Shown here piece by piece: positions 43,807 to 55,150 of a stretch of DNA of 64,000 bases (the stretch's first letter is position 1; every line of letters starts with the position of its first letter). Under the pieces are notes generated by a model. That model searched no databases, was not told the origin of the DNA, and saw nothing but the letters and a program-made list of their open reading frames with translations. A program made the translations under genes and the position numbers. Source of the stretch: Toxonevra muliebris (lineage: Eukaryota; Arthropoda; Insecta; Diptera; Pallopteridae); assembly GCA_963691655.1 (NCBI GenBank), contig OY829328.1:72420400-72484399 (forward strand), given 5' to 3'.

Positions 43807-44328
43807 GGTTAGGTTGGGGCTGTTCATAAAGAAAAATGAACACACTGAGACCTATTGGTTCATTGTGATATCCTATAGGGCGAGTAGTTACCTTTTAATC
43901 TATGAAGCGAAGAAAGTCTCTGATTTCAGAGGATGCAAGTTCTGTAAGTCTTCCATAGAAAGGTACTCTCAGAGTTTTTTGTCGGCGAGCCGCTAGAGCC
44001 GGGCAATTGCATATAAGGTGAAAGATTGTTTCTTCTTCCTCTCCGTTCCTGCAGCTTCGGCAGAAGTCATTGTAGGGAAGGCTTAGTCTGCGGGCATGAT
44101 TGCCGATAAGACAGTGTCCAGTTAGAATAGAAATTACCCTGTTTATGCGGATTCGGTCGAGGTTTATGAGTGCTTTAGCGAGTTCTTGGTTAGGTCTAGC
44201 CAAAAACTGCTTAGCAATCCTGTAAGTTAGTTCCATTTCCCATCTGCTTTCCGCAATACAGGTATGGTGATTTTTGATAAGAAGCTTGCATGTGGCAAAA
44301 AATATACCCGTGTTGACAGTGATGCGTA
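43807..44328 (-). mobile_element. 5'-truncated LINE with 13-bp target duplication
   Basis: AGCTGCCTGACTA occurs at 43794-43806 and again at 44329-44341, an exact 13-bp duplication around the element. The minus-strand frame 44236-43895 is open: MELTYRIAKQFLARPNQELA, then LTGHCLIGNHARRLSLP and CRSCRNGEEEETIFHLICNC, the C-terminal Cys-His knuckle of an ORF2. The 3' untranslated region ends in GAACAGCCCCAACCTAACC, matching the family 1 SINE tail. No poly(A) is present. The good reading frame and exact duplication indicate a rather recent insertion. Confidence 0.9.
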
Positions 44329-44779
44329 AGCTGCCTGACTAAAAAGCAAATAACAAATAAAAGTAACGACATATTTTGCTGTACATATGAACAATACAGA
44401 CATTTCCGAAGAGCGGGGTTTTAATTGGTTCGTTCCTCCAATTTATTTTTTTTGGTTTATGCCCAACGATCAGCATGTATGACGTTTTTATTGGTAAGGA
44501 GGAGGTGGGGAGGTGTAATTTTTATTCTCCAAACCCCCCCCTAAACTCTGCTAGTGTTTGCGACAGCGACCTCAGGTCGCAATGTCATGGTAAAGTGAAA
44601 TCCCTAACCTTTTCCGTTAATCCAAACGGTCAATCTTGAAAAAAATCAATTACAACTCAAACTCTGAATTCCAGGTCATTAGATTATTTTGTTCTGGATT
44701 TCGAACGGAGTTCCTAGCTCCCTGCGGCTAACTAGATTCTATTGTGACATACCCCGAGGAATTTACGTGGTTTATAGTT

Positions 44780-45440
44780 CTCCGATGACATCATTTTTTT
44801 TGAAGAAATTTATTATCTCTTTTGAAGAATAGGCCGTTATGTCTTGCGGTTATAGGATAGAGCTTCCTAAGTAACGAAGTCGGGTCCTCATTAGACCTTC
44901 ACAGTGGCATAGGATATTTTCAGCTGTTTCTTACTCTTCGTTACACATACGGCACGTATCGTTTTGTGCTTCACCCAAGGTCGATATGTGTTTGTTGACC
45001 CTACAACCTTTGCCGATTCCGATTTGATTTCTGCTTAAATTACGCAATTGCCTTGTTTTGCGTTGATAGATCTTTGGCATGAAAGATTTAGCTTGTCTGT
45101 TACCGAGGGTTTCCCCTCCAGTAGTGTAGTGAATTATTGGTCAATTTTTTAAACTAAAAACGGAAGTCCACGGTAAGTCGTGGAATGGTTGTGGTCCAAT
45201 GAATTCACTGGATAAAACTTTCCTAGCAACTTCATTGCCATTTCGTTGCTTATATGTGCCTGATACCAAAATAAGTTATACTTTTTTGTGAGAAGGTAAA
45301 CTGATTAGGAGTTGTAGGCAGTCCCAAACTAGTTTACAGGTAATAGTGTATGCAGCAAGTGCAAGGAGAGCCGCTCTGGTGTCAGTTGTTGACTATAGAT
45401 CTGTTTTCATACTCCCTTAGGCAGAGCTCATAAGTGCAAA
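44780..45440 (-). pseudogene. LINE RNase H to C-terminus remnant
   Basis: In order on the minus strand: a decayed RNase H end (GNEVARKVLSSEFIGPQPF), a helical stretch (RQAKSFMPKIYQRKTRQLRN), and the knuckle (CRMCNEE, then ETAENILCHCEGLMRTRLRY), followed by EIINFFKK. Stops and frame changes interrupt it. The LINE piece at 39530-39790 belongs to the same lineage. Confidence 0.75.
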
Positions 45441-47593
45441 AAAAAGATTCTATTAATCTAAACCAGCGGTGGCCACCTATACATACACAATGATCGATGA
45501 GCACTCTTTCTATGGAAATGAGCTCTGTACGCTCTGTTGCTTATGTGCAAGTTTTTGGCCTACGCTGATCTAAACCCGAACATTCTTGTCCAACTCTTTC
45601 GTTTGTCTTGGACAAATTTGGTCATTGGAGCATTTAAAGTAATGAAAAAGCCGAAAAATCGGCAGACCAAGTTTGACTCTAAGTAAATATTGTTCAGACA
45701 CAATCAGTAGCAATTCCCCTGAGCAAAATAATATCAAATATACTCTCTCATTCCGTCACATTTTCAGACAACAGATGACAACTTTCCACCTGCGCTCCAA
45801 CAAAATAAATTAAGGCCAAAATATGACCACAAAGAACCAGGCACCTACTTGACTATATCCATTGCGACTTAGTCCGGCTGACTGCATTATAGATTTTGTT
45901 TTCTTTACAATATTCATTATAGGATTTTCGGGAACTGTAAGGAGAAGGCGACTTTCTCCCATTTCCTTTGCCCTTACACGGCTCTTTCTATTAACCTTTC
46001 CATTAACCCTTACTAGGCAACATAACAGAGATTTCCAGACTTGAGATTGGGAAGCTTCTCTTAATCTCACTGGCTAACTCTAACTAATGACAAACCTTTG
46101 CGAACCCTTAGCAAAGTGAGGATATGGGATCAAAACGCTTCTTACGCGCTAATCGAACTCATACTGTAGAAGAAGTAATTACTATAGCTACCTATCTTCA
46201 ATACGCAACTGTATAGTTTATCAAATATAGTAGTTTCCTAAAGCTAGACCTGCTCAAATCTCGAAAGGGATTTATTTATAGAATTTTAGAATATGAAAGT
46301 ATGTGCCTCCCTCGGATAGTACCAGTAATATCAGTTTTGCTCCTATTTAAACCGATGAAGATACTGCTTAAAACAGCCGTGTCAACTAAGTTCAACGCCA
46401 CTATCTCTCTCTATCGCTCACTTTTAGTTAAAGATACAGCGCTTTTTTTAACCGCCTTGCGATTACTTACACTTCCGTACTCACATTAGAGTTCGAAGTA
46501 TTGCCAATCGAGTCGTCCGATACTTCATAATCAGCCGATATGTGACTTGGATCCTTGTGATATACGATATCTTCTGCGATTTGCTCACACCGAATCCGTT
46601 TATTGTACGATAAGGCTCGTGAACTTTGCCAATAGCTTCTGGCGCAGGGCCCACTGATGTTAGGTCTGTTAATAGTAGCATATTGTACCCTTGATTTTGT
46701 GTTTTGTTTTAGACAGCCTCATAATAAAAGCAATTTAACTCATTTAAACTTCTCACTGTATAAAACTCAATGACTCTTTTCTTCTACTCACTTGCTTGAA
46801 CTTTTTGTAGATTGCGACTCCAAGCGGTAATATTTCTGATATCCCCTGAGCCTCTCCAATGGTCTTATAATTAAGGTGTAAGTCCAGCTTCCAGGTGCTG
46901 TGCTTGCAGCTCAAAAATTTTCTCTAATATTTTATGACAATATAAATTTAATTGAAGAGTAAATCAATCATTCTTTTTTTTTACTCATTTACAGCAACTT
47001 GTTATAAATATATTCTTTATATGTACTACGTAAATATCAATGTATGTGTGTGATTTGCACCTACATACTCAATAACTCATGGCTTAACACACTCATCAAT
47101 TTCGAATTGAATCAAAGGATTTTCTTGTCAAATTCAAGAACAGAAGGTATCGGCTTCTTTTGCTTTGTCTGTCGTCTGAGTTTTTTTTCCCCCCCAGATA
47201 AAATAATCGAACATTTCGGTCACGTGTATTTCTTATGTGCAAAAAAAAAAAAAAAAAAAGAGCATCGAAAAAAAAATATGAGTTGTCGAACGTCGGAAAC
47301 ACGTCATCAACATGGGAGGTGGCAGCTATCGTCTCTATTGCTTATTGCCCGCCTTCTAAAATGTTATGTCATTGTCATCATCAATAAAAATGTCGCATAT
47401 GTCGTAAGCAAGCATCGAACAGCAACAGCAGCAGCAGCAGGAATCTTTTTGTTTTGTTAACTTTTCTGATTTTTACCTCCTTTTCTTATTCTGTTTTTTT
47501 CCGGTTCAGACATTATATCCACAATCAGCGTTCGCAGTAGCAAAGAGAAAGTCAAAGTTCTGCTGACTGACAAAGTACTTTGAAAGTACTTAA
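45441..47593. other. No gene recognised upstream of the alternative exon
   Basis: Open frames here (45810-46070, 46301-46681, 47044-47460) have no recognisable domain. An A run (47241-47259) and a CAGCAGCAG stretch (47425-47440) occur. Bases 47500-47593 (after TTTTTCCGGTTCAGACATTA) would be the leader of the alternative first exon. Confidence 0.4.
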
Positions 47594-47687
47594 ATGTGCC
47601 ATTTTACCACTCAAGCTGATACGTTAAGCAACACAGAAACCTTCGCTGGTGGAGGTGCCGGTAGTAGTGAAGGTGGTGGTGGTAATC
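47594..47687 (+). CDS. PolyQ gene, alternative first coding exon (short form)
   Basis: ATG 47594, preceded in frame by TAA, encodes MCHFTTQADTLSNTETF and a glycine-rich end (AGGGAGSSEGGGGN). The donor is C|GTAAGT at 47688. One base is left over (phase 1). Joined to the exon at 51380 it forms an Arg codon and continues as VRRAKFLTKPLP in frame. That exon accepts the large polyQ exon with the same phase, so the two N-termini are interchangeable. This is the usual arrangement of alternative promoters. The start site itself is not determined. Confidence 0.55.
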
Positions 47688-47693
47688 GTAAGT

Positions 47694-48699
47694 CATCTTT
47701 TGGGAAGGTAGCTAAGCTACAACGCTACATTTTGTCATTATTTAGAGCGTAAATTAAATGAAGTGATTGATTACATCACTTTGTTGTTGTTTGTGGAATT
47801 TATGCACATACACAAAAGTAGGAAAGTGTCGCCGAAGATATTGAATTTCATTTTGGGTTGATTTGACGAAAGCAAGTTATTGTTATATTTTAATGAAAAG
47901 TTGTCACTTGAAATTGGTACCACATGCCACATTGGGTCGTTTATTAATGAGTTTGCAAAGTTATTAACCCAATAAAGTATGTGCATACTTACATCTAACG
48001 GTGAATTCTCACGTAATTCGAGTACACTTCAAAACACTTTCAGTTTCAAGCGTTCGCATAATCTTACTTCACATTACTTGATAACAAAAGTTATCAGGTA
48101 TAAAGTTTAAGAAATTTAAACCAAATTTAAACGGTAAATGCTTAAAAATATTTATAAATAGTGAAAGAAAGTATTGTTTAGGTTTTAGTGGAGTTTTGTT
48201 TCTTTCACGACGTGGTATCCAATTTAGAAATGGAGATGTGTGATAAACACTCGAACGTTGCCCGGATAGTTCTCCCAAAGTACTAATAATAAATATCCGC
48301 AAAAGAAATGAACTCAGCTGGAGAACTATAAAACATGTAAATTCCTCGAGAGATATCACAATAGGCCCTAGTTGGCCGCAGTGATAGTTGGGAACTTCAT
48401 GCTCACAAAACAATTCTTCAAAGAAAAGACGATCTTCAGAGATTTTTTTCAAAACGAACCAGGTCACGACAATAGGGCAAGCTTAATTTTTACTTGGAGA
48501 TAGTAATAACTTCTTCTTTTTTCTTGAATGGAACTTGTGGCACATTAACCAACATAGAGTAGCCAGTAGTTTTATAAAATAATGACAGACTCTTCAATCT
48601 GTCAGATAGGGAGAAGGGTCTCTCCTCAGGTCAATTCGACATATTTGTTAATATCGTTATACAAAATTTACGATCGCTGCTTTCTAAACTTGCATTCAC
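47694..48699. other. No gene recognised
   Basis: Intronic DNA with unconvincing frames on the minus strand (47771-47986, 48069-48467). Confidence 0.45.
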
Positions 48700-49050
48700 T
48701 CTCGGTTCAGTGCCCGTATTGGTTCCATATTGTTTGGCGAGCTTTTGGTTTTGCAACTGTGCTTATACCGGGATAATTGTCAAGGTTACAACACTCGAAA
48801 GCACTTTTAGGACAATACCATATAACCTAAAACGCTTTAAGGAATGTATGAATTTTTCGAGAGGTAGTTTAAGAATCATTACCGGAATTTTAACAGGGCA
48901 TTGTAGGTTAAACTAATACCTAAAAACTGGCAATTGCATCTAATGAAGCACATCGTAGGACAGTGTCTGATATTTATGTATATTCGTAAAAGGAGCCTAG
49001 GTCACTATCAAATACTAGAAGTTAAACTCCGTAGAAGTAGAATCAATACT
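48700..49050 (+). pseudogene. LINE C-terminal fragment (family A)
   Basis: FKECMNFSRGSLRIITGILT followed by GHCRLN, then HIVGQC and YIRKRSLGHYQILEVKLR in other frames, parallel the region around the knuckle of the copies at 14.05 and 18.6 kb. Short and frame-shifted. Confidence 0.65.
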
Positions 49051-49056
49051 AAATCA

Positions 49057-51040
49057 CTACTTGTTACCTACAAGGCTGTGCGTGGTATCACCTCTCATTA
49101 AGGTGTCCAGTATACTGGTGTGTTCGCAGTTGGCTGATGTCAACTGCTTAGACTCTTTCAACCTGAGAATAGTCTTTGCTGCATTAGCGTTTACAAACAT
49201 GTCTGGAGGGGGAAGGTATAGAATCATCTCCAGGGCCAATCGTAGAGCGCTTCTTACAGCTCCTGTGGTGCGAGAATGGCGAGTCTTTGCACCTTCTCTA
49301 GTTTGCATCGGTTGCTCTTTTTGACCATTGCCGGCCACCATACTAGAGAACCGTAGGTGATGATTGGCCTGATTATCGCTGCATACATCCAATATAATCA
49401 TATATGGCTTTAAACGGTATCTGCTCCCGAAGGTTCTCTTGCCAACACATAGGGCATTAAGCTCTTTTCTCATTTTTTCTTCTGTGTTCCGCTTCAACGA
49501 GAGCTTTGAGTCCAGAGTAATGCCTAAGTATTTGGCCTTTTTGATAGGTTCAGAGTGTATTCTTCCATTTTAGAAAGTGTGATCTGCTGAATCTTCGTTT
49601 TCTTGCTGAACAAGACTAGTTCAGTCTTTGCAGAATTAACTCCTAGATCATTGCGCCTTGCACACTTTGAAAGATCGCCTAAGGCGGATTCCATTAGTTC
49701 ACTGATCGTTGGTAAGTATTTACCTTGAATCATAATGACATTATCGTTCATATAGGGAATTATCCTAGTGCGTCTACTTTGAATAATTTTAAGGACTGCC
49801 AATAGCCATAGAAGAGGGGATGTCCCATCGTTGATCATCCTGCCTTCTAGCAATACCCAGTCGACTACAAACCTTTCCACCTCGTGTGCACGAAGTGCCT
49901 CGATTATGGCACTTGTGGTAACATTTTTTTAAAGCTCCCTCGAGAAAAGCCACCGTTGTGTATTCCTTTAAGGTCAGTGATTTTTCTATACTGCTGACTA
50001 TGCAGCAGGGATGCCAACTCATTTTTCAAGAAATTCCCAGATTTTCGATCAAATTCCCCGCACCGGTATAATTTTATATTACAACAGCACGATACGCACT
50101 TTCCATATAAACATTTTATTAAAACGAAAAATACCTTTACGTTGGCTTAAAATTGATCTCGGTGACTGTTATTTTAAAGCGGCCCTACACTATCTCGGTC
50201 AAAAACTTAACCATTTTTTATAGGACTGGTAGGTTAATAGAAATGTTTTTTCTGACTTCGGAATTCTTTTGAACCCACTCTCAAAATCGATCCGGCTCAA
50301 GCTTGCACAAAGTTTAATCCTATTGGGTAATAGTTGCCACATCAAATTTGAACGAGATGGGGTGTTTCGAGTTACTAGACGCTGATTTTGATAGGTAAAC
50401 AAACCTCAGCCCACTTTTGGGCATCAAAGTTCTCAAAAGAAAAGGCATGGACTTTCTTTTGGCTCAAATAAAAAATCATTTAAAATATACTTCATCTTCT
50501 TTATGATGGCTGGCCGTAGTTTACAGATTAGTCAGCAAGGATTAAGAGTTATAAATCAGGAGCAGCTGGACCAAGACATAGCTAAGCCTTTCTGAACGGC
50601 CGAAAGGGAAGGCAACTGTTTTTCCTGACTAACACTCGGCGTTATAATTGCCTATATCTACAAAAGGACTCTGAGTTTCACTCTGAAATTTTTACAAAAT
50701 ATTTTTGAAATGAAAGACTTTCAAATTACACACTTTCTTAAAAATTGATTTCTTCAAACCAAGAAAAGTACAGGGTCCACTTAAGAAAAGATGAAGATTT
50801 TAAGACCTAAAATATGAAATATTGCAAAAGTTAAACGATTTCCATTACATAAAATTTGACAAAAAATACTGTACTGACTTTAATAACTAGCTCATTCCCC
50901 GACTCCCCGTACTATGTAAAATTACCCGCAAATCGGGGAATTCCCCGCAAGTTGGCATCGCTGATATGCAGTGAACAGCACTGTCTACCGATCTTCCTTG
51001 GAGATATTGTGCCCTATACAGTTCAGAAGTTAGTCCTCGA
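49057..51040 (-). pseudogene. LINE reverse transcriptase remnant, split by a hAT element
   Basis: From 51040 downward: YLQGRSVDSAVHCI, interrupted by the hAT element (50963-50006), then SSIEKSLTLKEYTTVAFLEG. Next are VERFVVDWVLLEGR-like and SPLLWLLAVLKI (49524-49880), and the palm motif reading YMNDN where YADD is expected, so two changes hit the active site. Then come QGKYLPTISELMESALGDLS, TELVLFSKKTKI and the thumb region (ALCVGKRTFGSRYRLKP, TTGAVRSALRLALEMILYLP, 49057-49497). Frame changes separate the blocks. RNase H and the C-terminus are absent. Confidence 0.85.
50006..50963. mobile_element. Non-autonomous hAT element in a LINE ORF
   Basis: Ends are CAGGGATGCCAACT (50006-50019) and AGTTGGCATCGCTG (50950-50963), inverse matches with one mismatch. 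Flanks CTATGCAG (49998-50005) and ATATGCAG (50964-50971) are an 8-bp target duplication with one change. AATTCCCCGC-type segments repeat near both ends. No transposase frame is visible. The interrupted LINE protein reads HCI on one side and resumes at VSS on the other, confirming the borders. Confidence 0.9.
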
Positions 51041-51379
51041 TTATCAATTGATCTTAGTTGTGCATCATTTCTACTTAAAGGATTTCTCAGATATTAAATT
51101 CTTAAGTAAGTTCAAGAATGAAAACATTTTTATGTACTTTAAACTGATTTATGAATTAGTTATTTACTCTGACTCACCTGAACGGCAATGTCTAAGTTTT
51201 GATGAACAAAAGTCAGTTAGAAACTCAGTGAGCTTTTTTTTTTTTTTTTTGCCAAGAACAAGAACCTATGTACATTTTTCAAGCCATGCCAAATTTTAAA
51301 ATTTATATTCCTCATATACCCTTCCATTTATTTAAGTAAATTTATATTTAAGTAATAAAATGTTGTTTTTTTTTTGCAG

Positions 51380-51776
51380 GTGTACGACGTGCAAAGTTTT
51401 TAACTAAACCATTACCACAGGAGATCAATAATCTGCTAGCTGAGAATGATATATCCTGTAGGAGTGATTTATTGCACAATGCAACTGGCAGCAACCAAGC
51501 ATCATCTTCTACAACAACTTCCAACATAGCAGCAATAGCAACTCCCAACATAGCAGCAGCAGCAGCAACAACATGTAATGCAATATTGTCAAATGAAATG
51601 ACAACAACAACAGCAATACCAATAACATCTAGTACAACAACTACAAACAACACTTTGGGACTTGGAGGAATTGTTGGCAATGGTGGTGGTAATGTTGGAA
51701 CAACATCTGCCTTAGGTTCAACAACTACTGTTGATATTATGGAAGATGAAGAAGAGAATGAGCAGCAACGTTTAGG
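51380..51776 (+). CDS. PolyQ gene, shared downstream exon
   Basis: After a long T tract and TTGCAG the exon starts with two bases that complete a phase-1 codon from either upstream exon. It encodes VRRAKFLTKPLPQEINNLLA, then ENDISCRSDLLHNATGSNQ, then a Ser/Thr/Asn/Ala-rich disordered part, LGLGGIVGNGGGNVG, and an acidic end VDIMEDEEENEQQRL. The donor G|GTAAGT is at 51777, exit phase 2. The first 28 residues look like the conserved part; the rest is simple sequence. The next exon must lie past the features recognised in this window. The family is unknown to me. Confidence 0.7.
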
Positions 51777-53379
51777 GTAAGTTAAAAAAAAAACAAAAAA
51801 ACAAACAAAACGAAAAAAAAAGAAAGAATTTTTGTCTTTCTCTGCTGCTAGTGCTTGCCTTTTCTCTCAAATGTTCAATAGTCATTTTTATACAACGAGT
51901 AAATATATTGAAATCAATTGTCCAAAGTGTCTCTGCTTGCCAAATACTAATCGTGTCTTCGTACTTCTGCATGGAATTTGAGTTTTGCATGCCACAGCAA
52001 CAATGAAAATTGTGTATGTAAGTAAGCTAAAAGCTCCCATTAGAATCTGTCGGTCTGTGTGTCGAAAATCAATTCCCTCGGCAGCATGCAAATTGAAACG
52101 TTTTCACAGCAACTTTGAAGCAATTTTTTTCTTTTTCACTAGCTTTCCCGTAAACGCAAAGGCAAAGAGGAAAAAATGAAAATGTCATGCCAAGCATGTG
52201 GTTATTTTGTTTGTTGGCTTCTTCTTCGTAGTTTTCTTTGTACTTATGTGTATGCTTCTTTGTTGGGGTTTTTCATGCCACAAGTGGATTTGTCACAGGC
52301 GACAACTTGATTTATAAAGTGGGCAGTTTTGTTTATTTTTTTTTTTTCTTATAAATGTGTCTTCATTTTTCTTGGTTTGTTGAAAGAAAATGTCCACAAA
52401 TCGAACATATTATATTCAGACATGTATTGTATACCAGGAAAGCGATTCTTCTCACAGTGACACAGAAAACTATATACTTGTAATCGCCATGTGTGATAGC
52501 GCTTAGTTAGGAAAGCGATTTCTTTTGTTTTTTTTTTTTTTTTTTGGGCAACAGTTACCCAATTTTTGACGAATATATTCTAAGCGTTGTATTTTGTTCT
52601 GGAATATCAAAAAACCTAAAAATTACTTCTAACGTGTAATCTCGCAATGTGGTGGAGCCCACAAAAGAAAATAAATGTATAGATACTTCGAATACACTCT
52701 ATTTCCGATGATATCTCTTCAGTTTTGAGCGCGTTTCTCCTTGATCTCGAAGGAGAGCTTCCATTTTGTAATGCATAAATTGCAGGCGGCACCTTCAATG
52801 CTTCTAACGCGCTCGTTCTCAATCACCACTTTCTAAATTTGAACGTGTTGTTTGTAGATGTCTCATTCTATCTCACATCAGTTATACCTTAAACCAAATT
52901 GTGTCGGACGACGGAAAATTATCCGACGGATATTCGCTGTCTAAATTATAACTTACTGAATCGCATGTGAAATGGCACAAAATTACAGCGGGGCAGGTTT
53001 TTTTTACCTTTAAATGTGCGTGTTTTCACATTTTCCGCCCCCCCCCCCTCCCCCCCTTACCTGTGAAATTTGGTTCTGGTCTGTGGAGTGTCTGGCAGCC
53101 TTGGCAGAGATGATCTTTACCGAAGTGTTATTTGCATTTTTATATCATATTTTTCTGTTTAGTTTCATCATAGTTTAGTAATACAGACGTACTTATGTAA
53201 GTGCAAATCCCAACTGGCAACACTGGGCAGCCTTTCTAATTTCAAGTTCATAGTTCGAGTTCTACTTCACATTCGGAAGAAAGTCTGCTAGAAGTCGAGC
53301 GGTAGCTCTTCACTTCTCAGTACATTCGTTTTGGCCTGAATTTAATTGGTTTTTGTTCTGAGCTTTGGTCACCAGTCTG
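51777..53379. other. No gene recognised; start of the next intron
   Basis: Contains A-rich sequence directly after the donor, T runs (52331-52346, 52527-52544) and a C tract (53039-53057). No LINE or transposon relic was recognised and the open frames look accidental. Confidence 0.45.
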
Positions 53380-53598
53380 AGTTTTTGTCTAAATAATGAC
53401 AGTACATAGCCAAAAACAGGTTTTGGTCCGAATTTTGGTATGAGTTTCGGTATATTTTCGGTCTCCTTTTAGTCTGAATTTCGATCAGATTTTTAGTCTG
53501 AATATGGTCTACTTTTTGGTTTCTTTTTAGTGTGAGTTTTGGTCCAAGTTTTGACATAAAATTTAATGTGTTTTTGGTCAGATTTTTGCCTGAATTTA

Positions 53599-54859
53599 AA
53601 GCGCGGTTTACGCAAAATTGGCACGCAGGAAAGTTGCTGTATCTTTTTAACCAGAACACTCAGAATAACAAATAATACATTAAATGATAAGTGTTTTAAT
53701 ACTATAATATTAAAAGATTTAAATTTCTTTGTTGTGCAAAAAGCTCCGGGTATTCCTTTTAATGGACCCCATCAACCTTTGAACATCCGCTCTGGATACT
53801 TTTGCGACTATTTGGTTCCATTTTAGTAACATTGAATTCACATTTTTGACAATACCTGAATTTTTCTTCAACTTATATTTTGTAATAGCCCAGTATTTTT
53901 CGATCGGTCGAGGCTGGGGGCAATTGGGTGGATCCATATATTTGGGCACTACATCTACTTTATTTGTCTGATACCAATCCATCGTTTTCTTAGAGTAGTG
54001 GCAACTGGCTAAATCAGGCCAAAACTTCACTGGCGAATGGTGGTGACGAACAAATGACAATAGTCGTTTCGAAAGGCACTCTTTGATGTAAATATCAGAC
54101 GACATAGAAGAGGATGTCACAAATGCCCTGGATTTGAGACCACAGCTGCAAATAGCCTGCCACACCATTGCTTTCTTTGCAAATTTATCCATTTTTATGT
54201 ACTTGAATTTTGAGGGTACATTAACACGATTCGTTGCCATATAAAATGTTTCACCTGGAAGCTGTTTAAGATCAAATTTTACGTATGATTCGTCATCCAC
54301 AATAATGCATCCATTGAACATTATTATAAAGAAGACGAGCACGTTTTTTGGCCAGCAAATTCTGTTTGTCTGTTCTATTTGGATATTTTTTACGCTTTTA
54401 TGCGTATTCGTCTAGCAGTACTTTTGCTGGTATTGAATTTTTTGGCACGATCGCTTTTCGATAGTCCCTGATTGCTTTTGATGGACCTCAAGATCTTTGC
54501 CTTTAATTTTAGGTTGGTGATTCCCGTTTTTTTCACAACTCTTTGAGCTCTTTTAACACTAAGAGTTTCTTAAATCGTTTTATAACTCTACATACCGTTC
54601 TTTTGGAGATATTTAACACTTTCGCAATCTTTGAACCAGACCACGACGGATTTTCAATAAATTTGTTCACAATCAATTTTCTATTTGCAGCTTCCATTGT
54701 GCACACAATCACCAACTTGCGATCAATAAATATGAAAAATTTATTAACTAACGGTAACGGTATTGTAAATAAATACCATTAAAAAAAATTGTTGTTCTTA
54801 TGACTAGGGGCGACGTGGTGACCACAACAAAGCGTGCCAATTTGGCGTGAACCGCGCTT
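53599..54859 (-). mobile_element. DD37E-type Tc1/mariner element, full length, inactive
   Basis: Ends AAGCGCGGTTTACGCAAAAT (53599) and ATTTGGCGTGAACCGCGCTT (54859) are inverted repeats of about 29 bases (with GGCACGC further in). TA duplications lie at 53597-53598 and 54860-54861. Length 1261 bases. The transposase inside is broken (next entry). Confidence 0.93.
53719..54697 (-). pseudogene. DD37E transposase relic, copy 3 (best preserved)
   Basis: Starts MEAANRKLIVNKFIENPSWS with a helix-turn-helix (GSKIAKVLNISKRTVCRVIK), then shifts frame around 54540 and again before 54342. The rest is open for over 200 codons: VDDESYVKFDLKQLPGETFY (first Asp), VWQAICSCGLKSRAFVTSSS, KFWPDLASCHYSKKTMDWYQ (second Asp) and PPNCPQPRPIEKYWAI (Glu). 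There are 37 residues between WPD and PIE, giving the DD37E signature. The C-terminus RSFLHNKEI is intact. Inactive through the N-terminal frameshifts. Confidence 0.9.
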
Positions 54860-55150
54860 TAGGTTCATTTTGGTTTACATTTCAGCCCGAAGTTTGATCT
54901 GAATTTTTGTCTATACCTGTCTTAATCTGGTCTAAATTGTGGTCTGAAGTTCAGTTTGACTCTATTAGTCTTTTTTAATTTGATTTTTGGTCTGAATTTG
55001 GCCTTCTTTTGATATGAGTTTTGATAAGGCTTTGATCTAAATTTTTGCTCAGATTTCGTTCTAAATTATGGTTAGAGTCTTAATCAGATTTTCTGATTTG
55101 GCTTTGATTTCGGTCTAATTTTTTATCTGATTTCAAGTCGGAATACTGGT

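Larger units (their letters stand above)
34746..51379 (+). other. Large intron of the polyQ gene (16.6 kb), transposon-rich
   Basis: The stretch between the donor at 34746 and the acceptor at 51378-51379 contains degenerate repeats, at least five LINE relics, a SINE, a DD37E transposon relic and a hAT element. The alternative first exon at 47594-47687 also lies in it. Insertions lie in both orientations. Confidence 0.6.
53380..55150 (-). repeat. Degenerate CAAAATTCAGACC-type repeat, block 3 (opposite orientation)
   Basis: GGTCTGAATTTTGGTC, TTTTTGGTCTGAATTT and related units (53380-53598 and 54860-55150) are the inverse complement of the blocks at 32.1, 35 and 62 kb. The DD37E element at 53599-54859 lies inside and splits it. 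Confidence 0.85.

Noticed and set aside
48069..48467. 132-residue minus-strand frame
   Set aside because: No recognisable motif; isolated and without gene signals.
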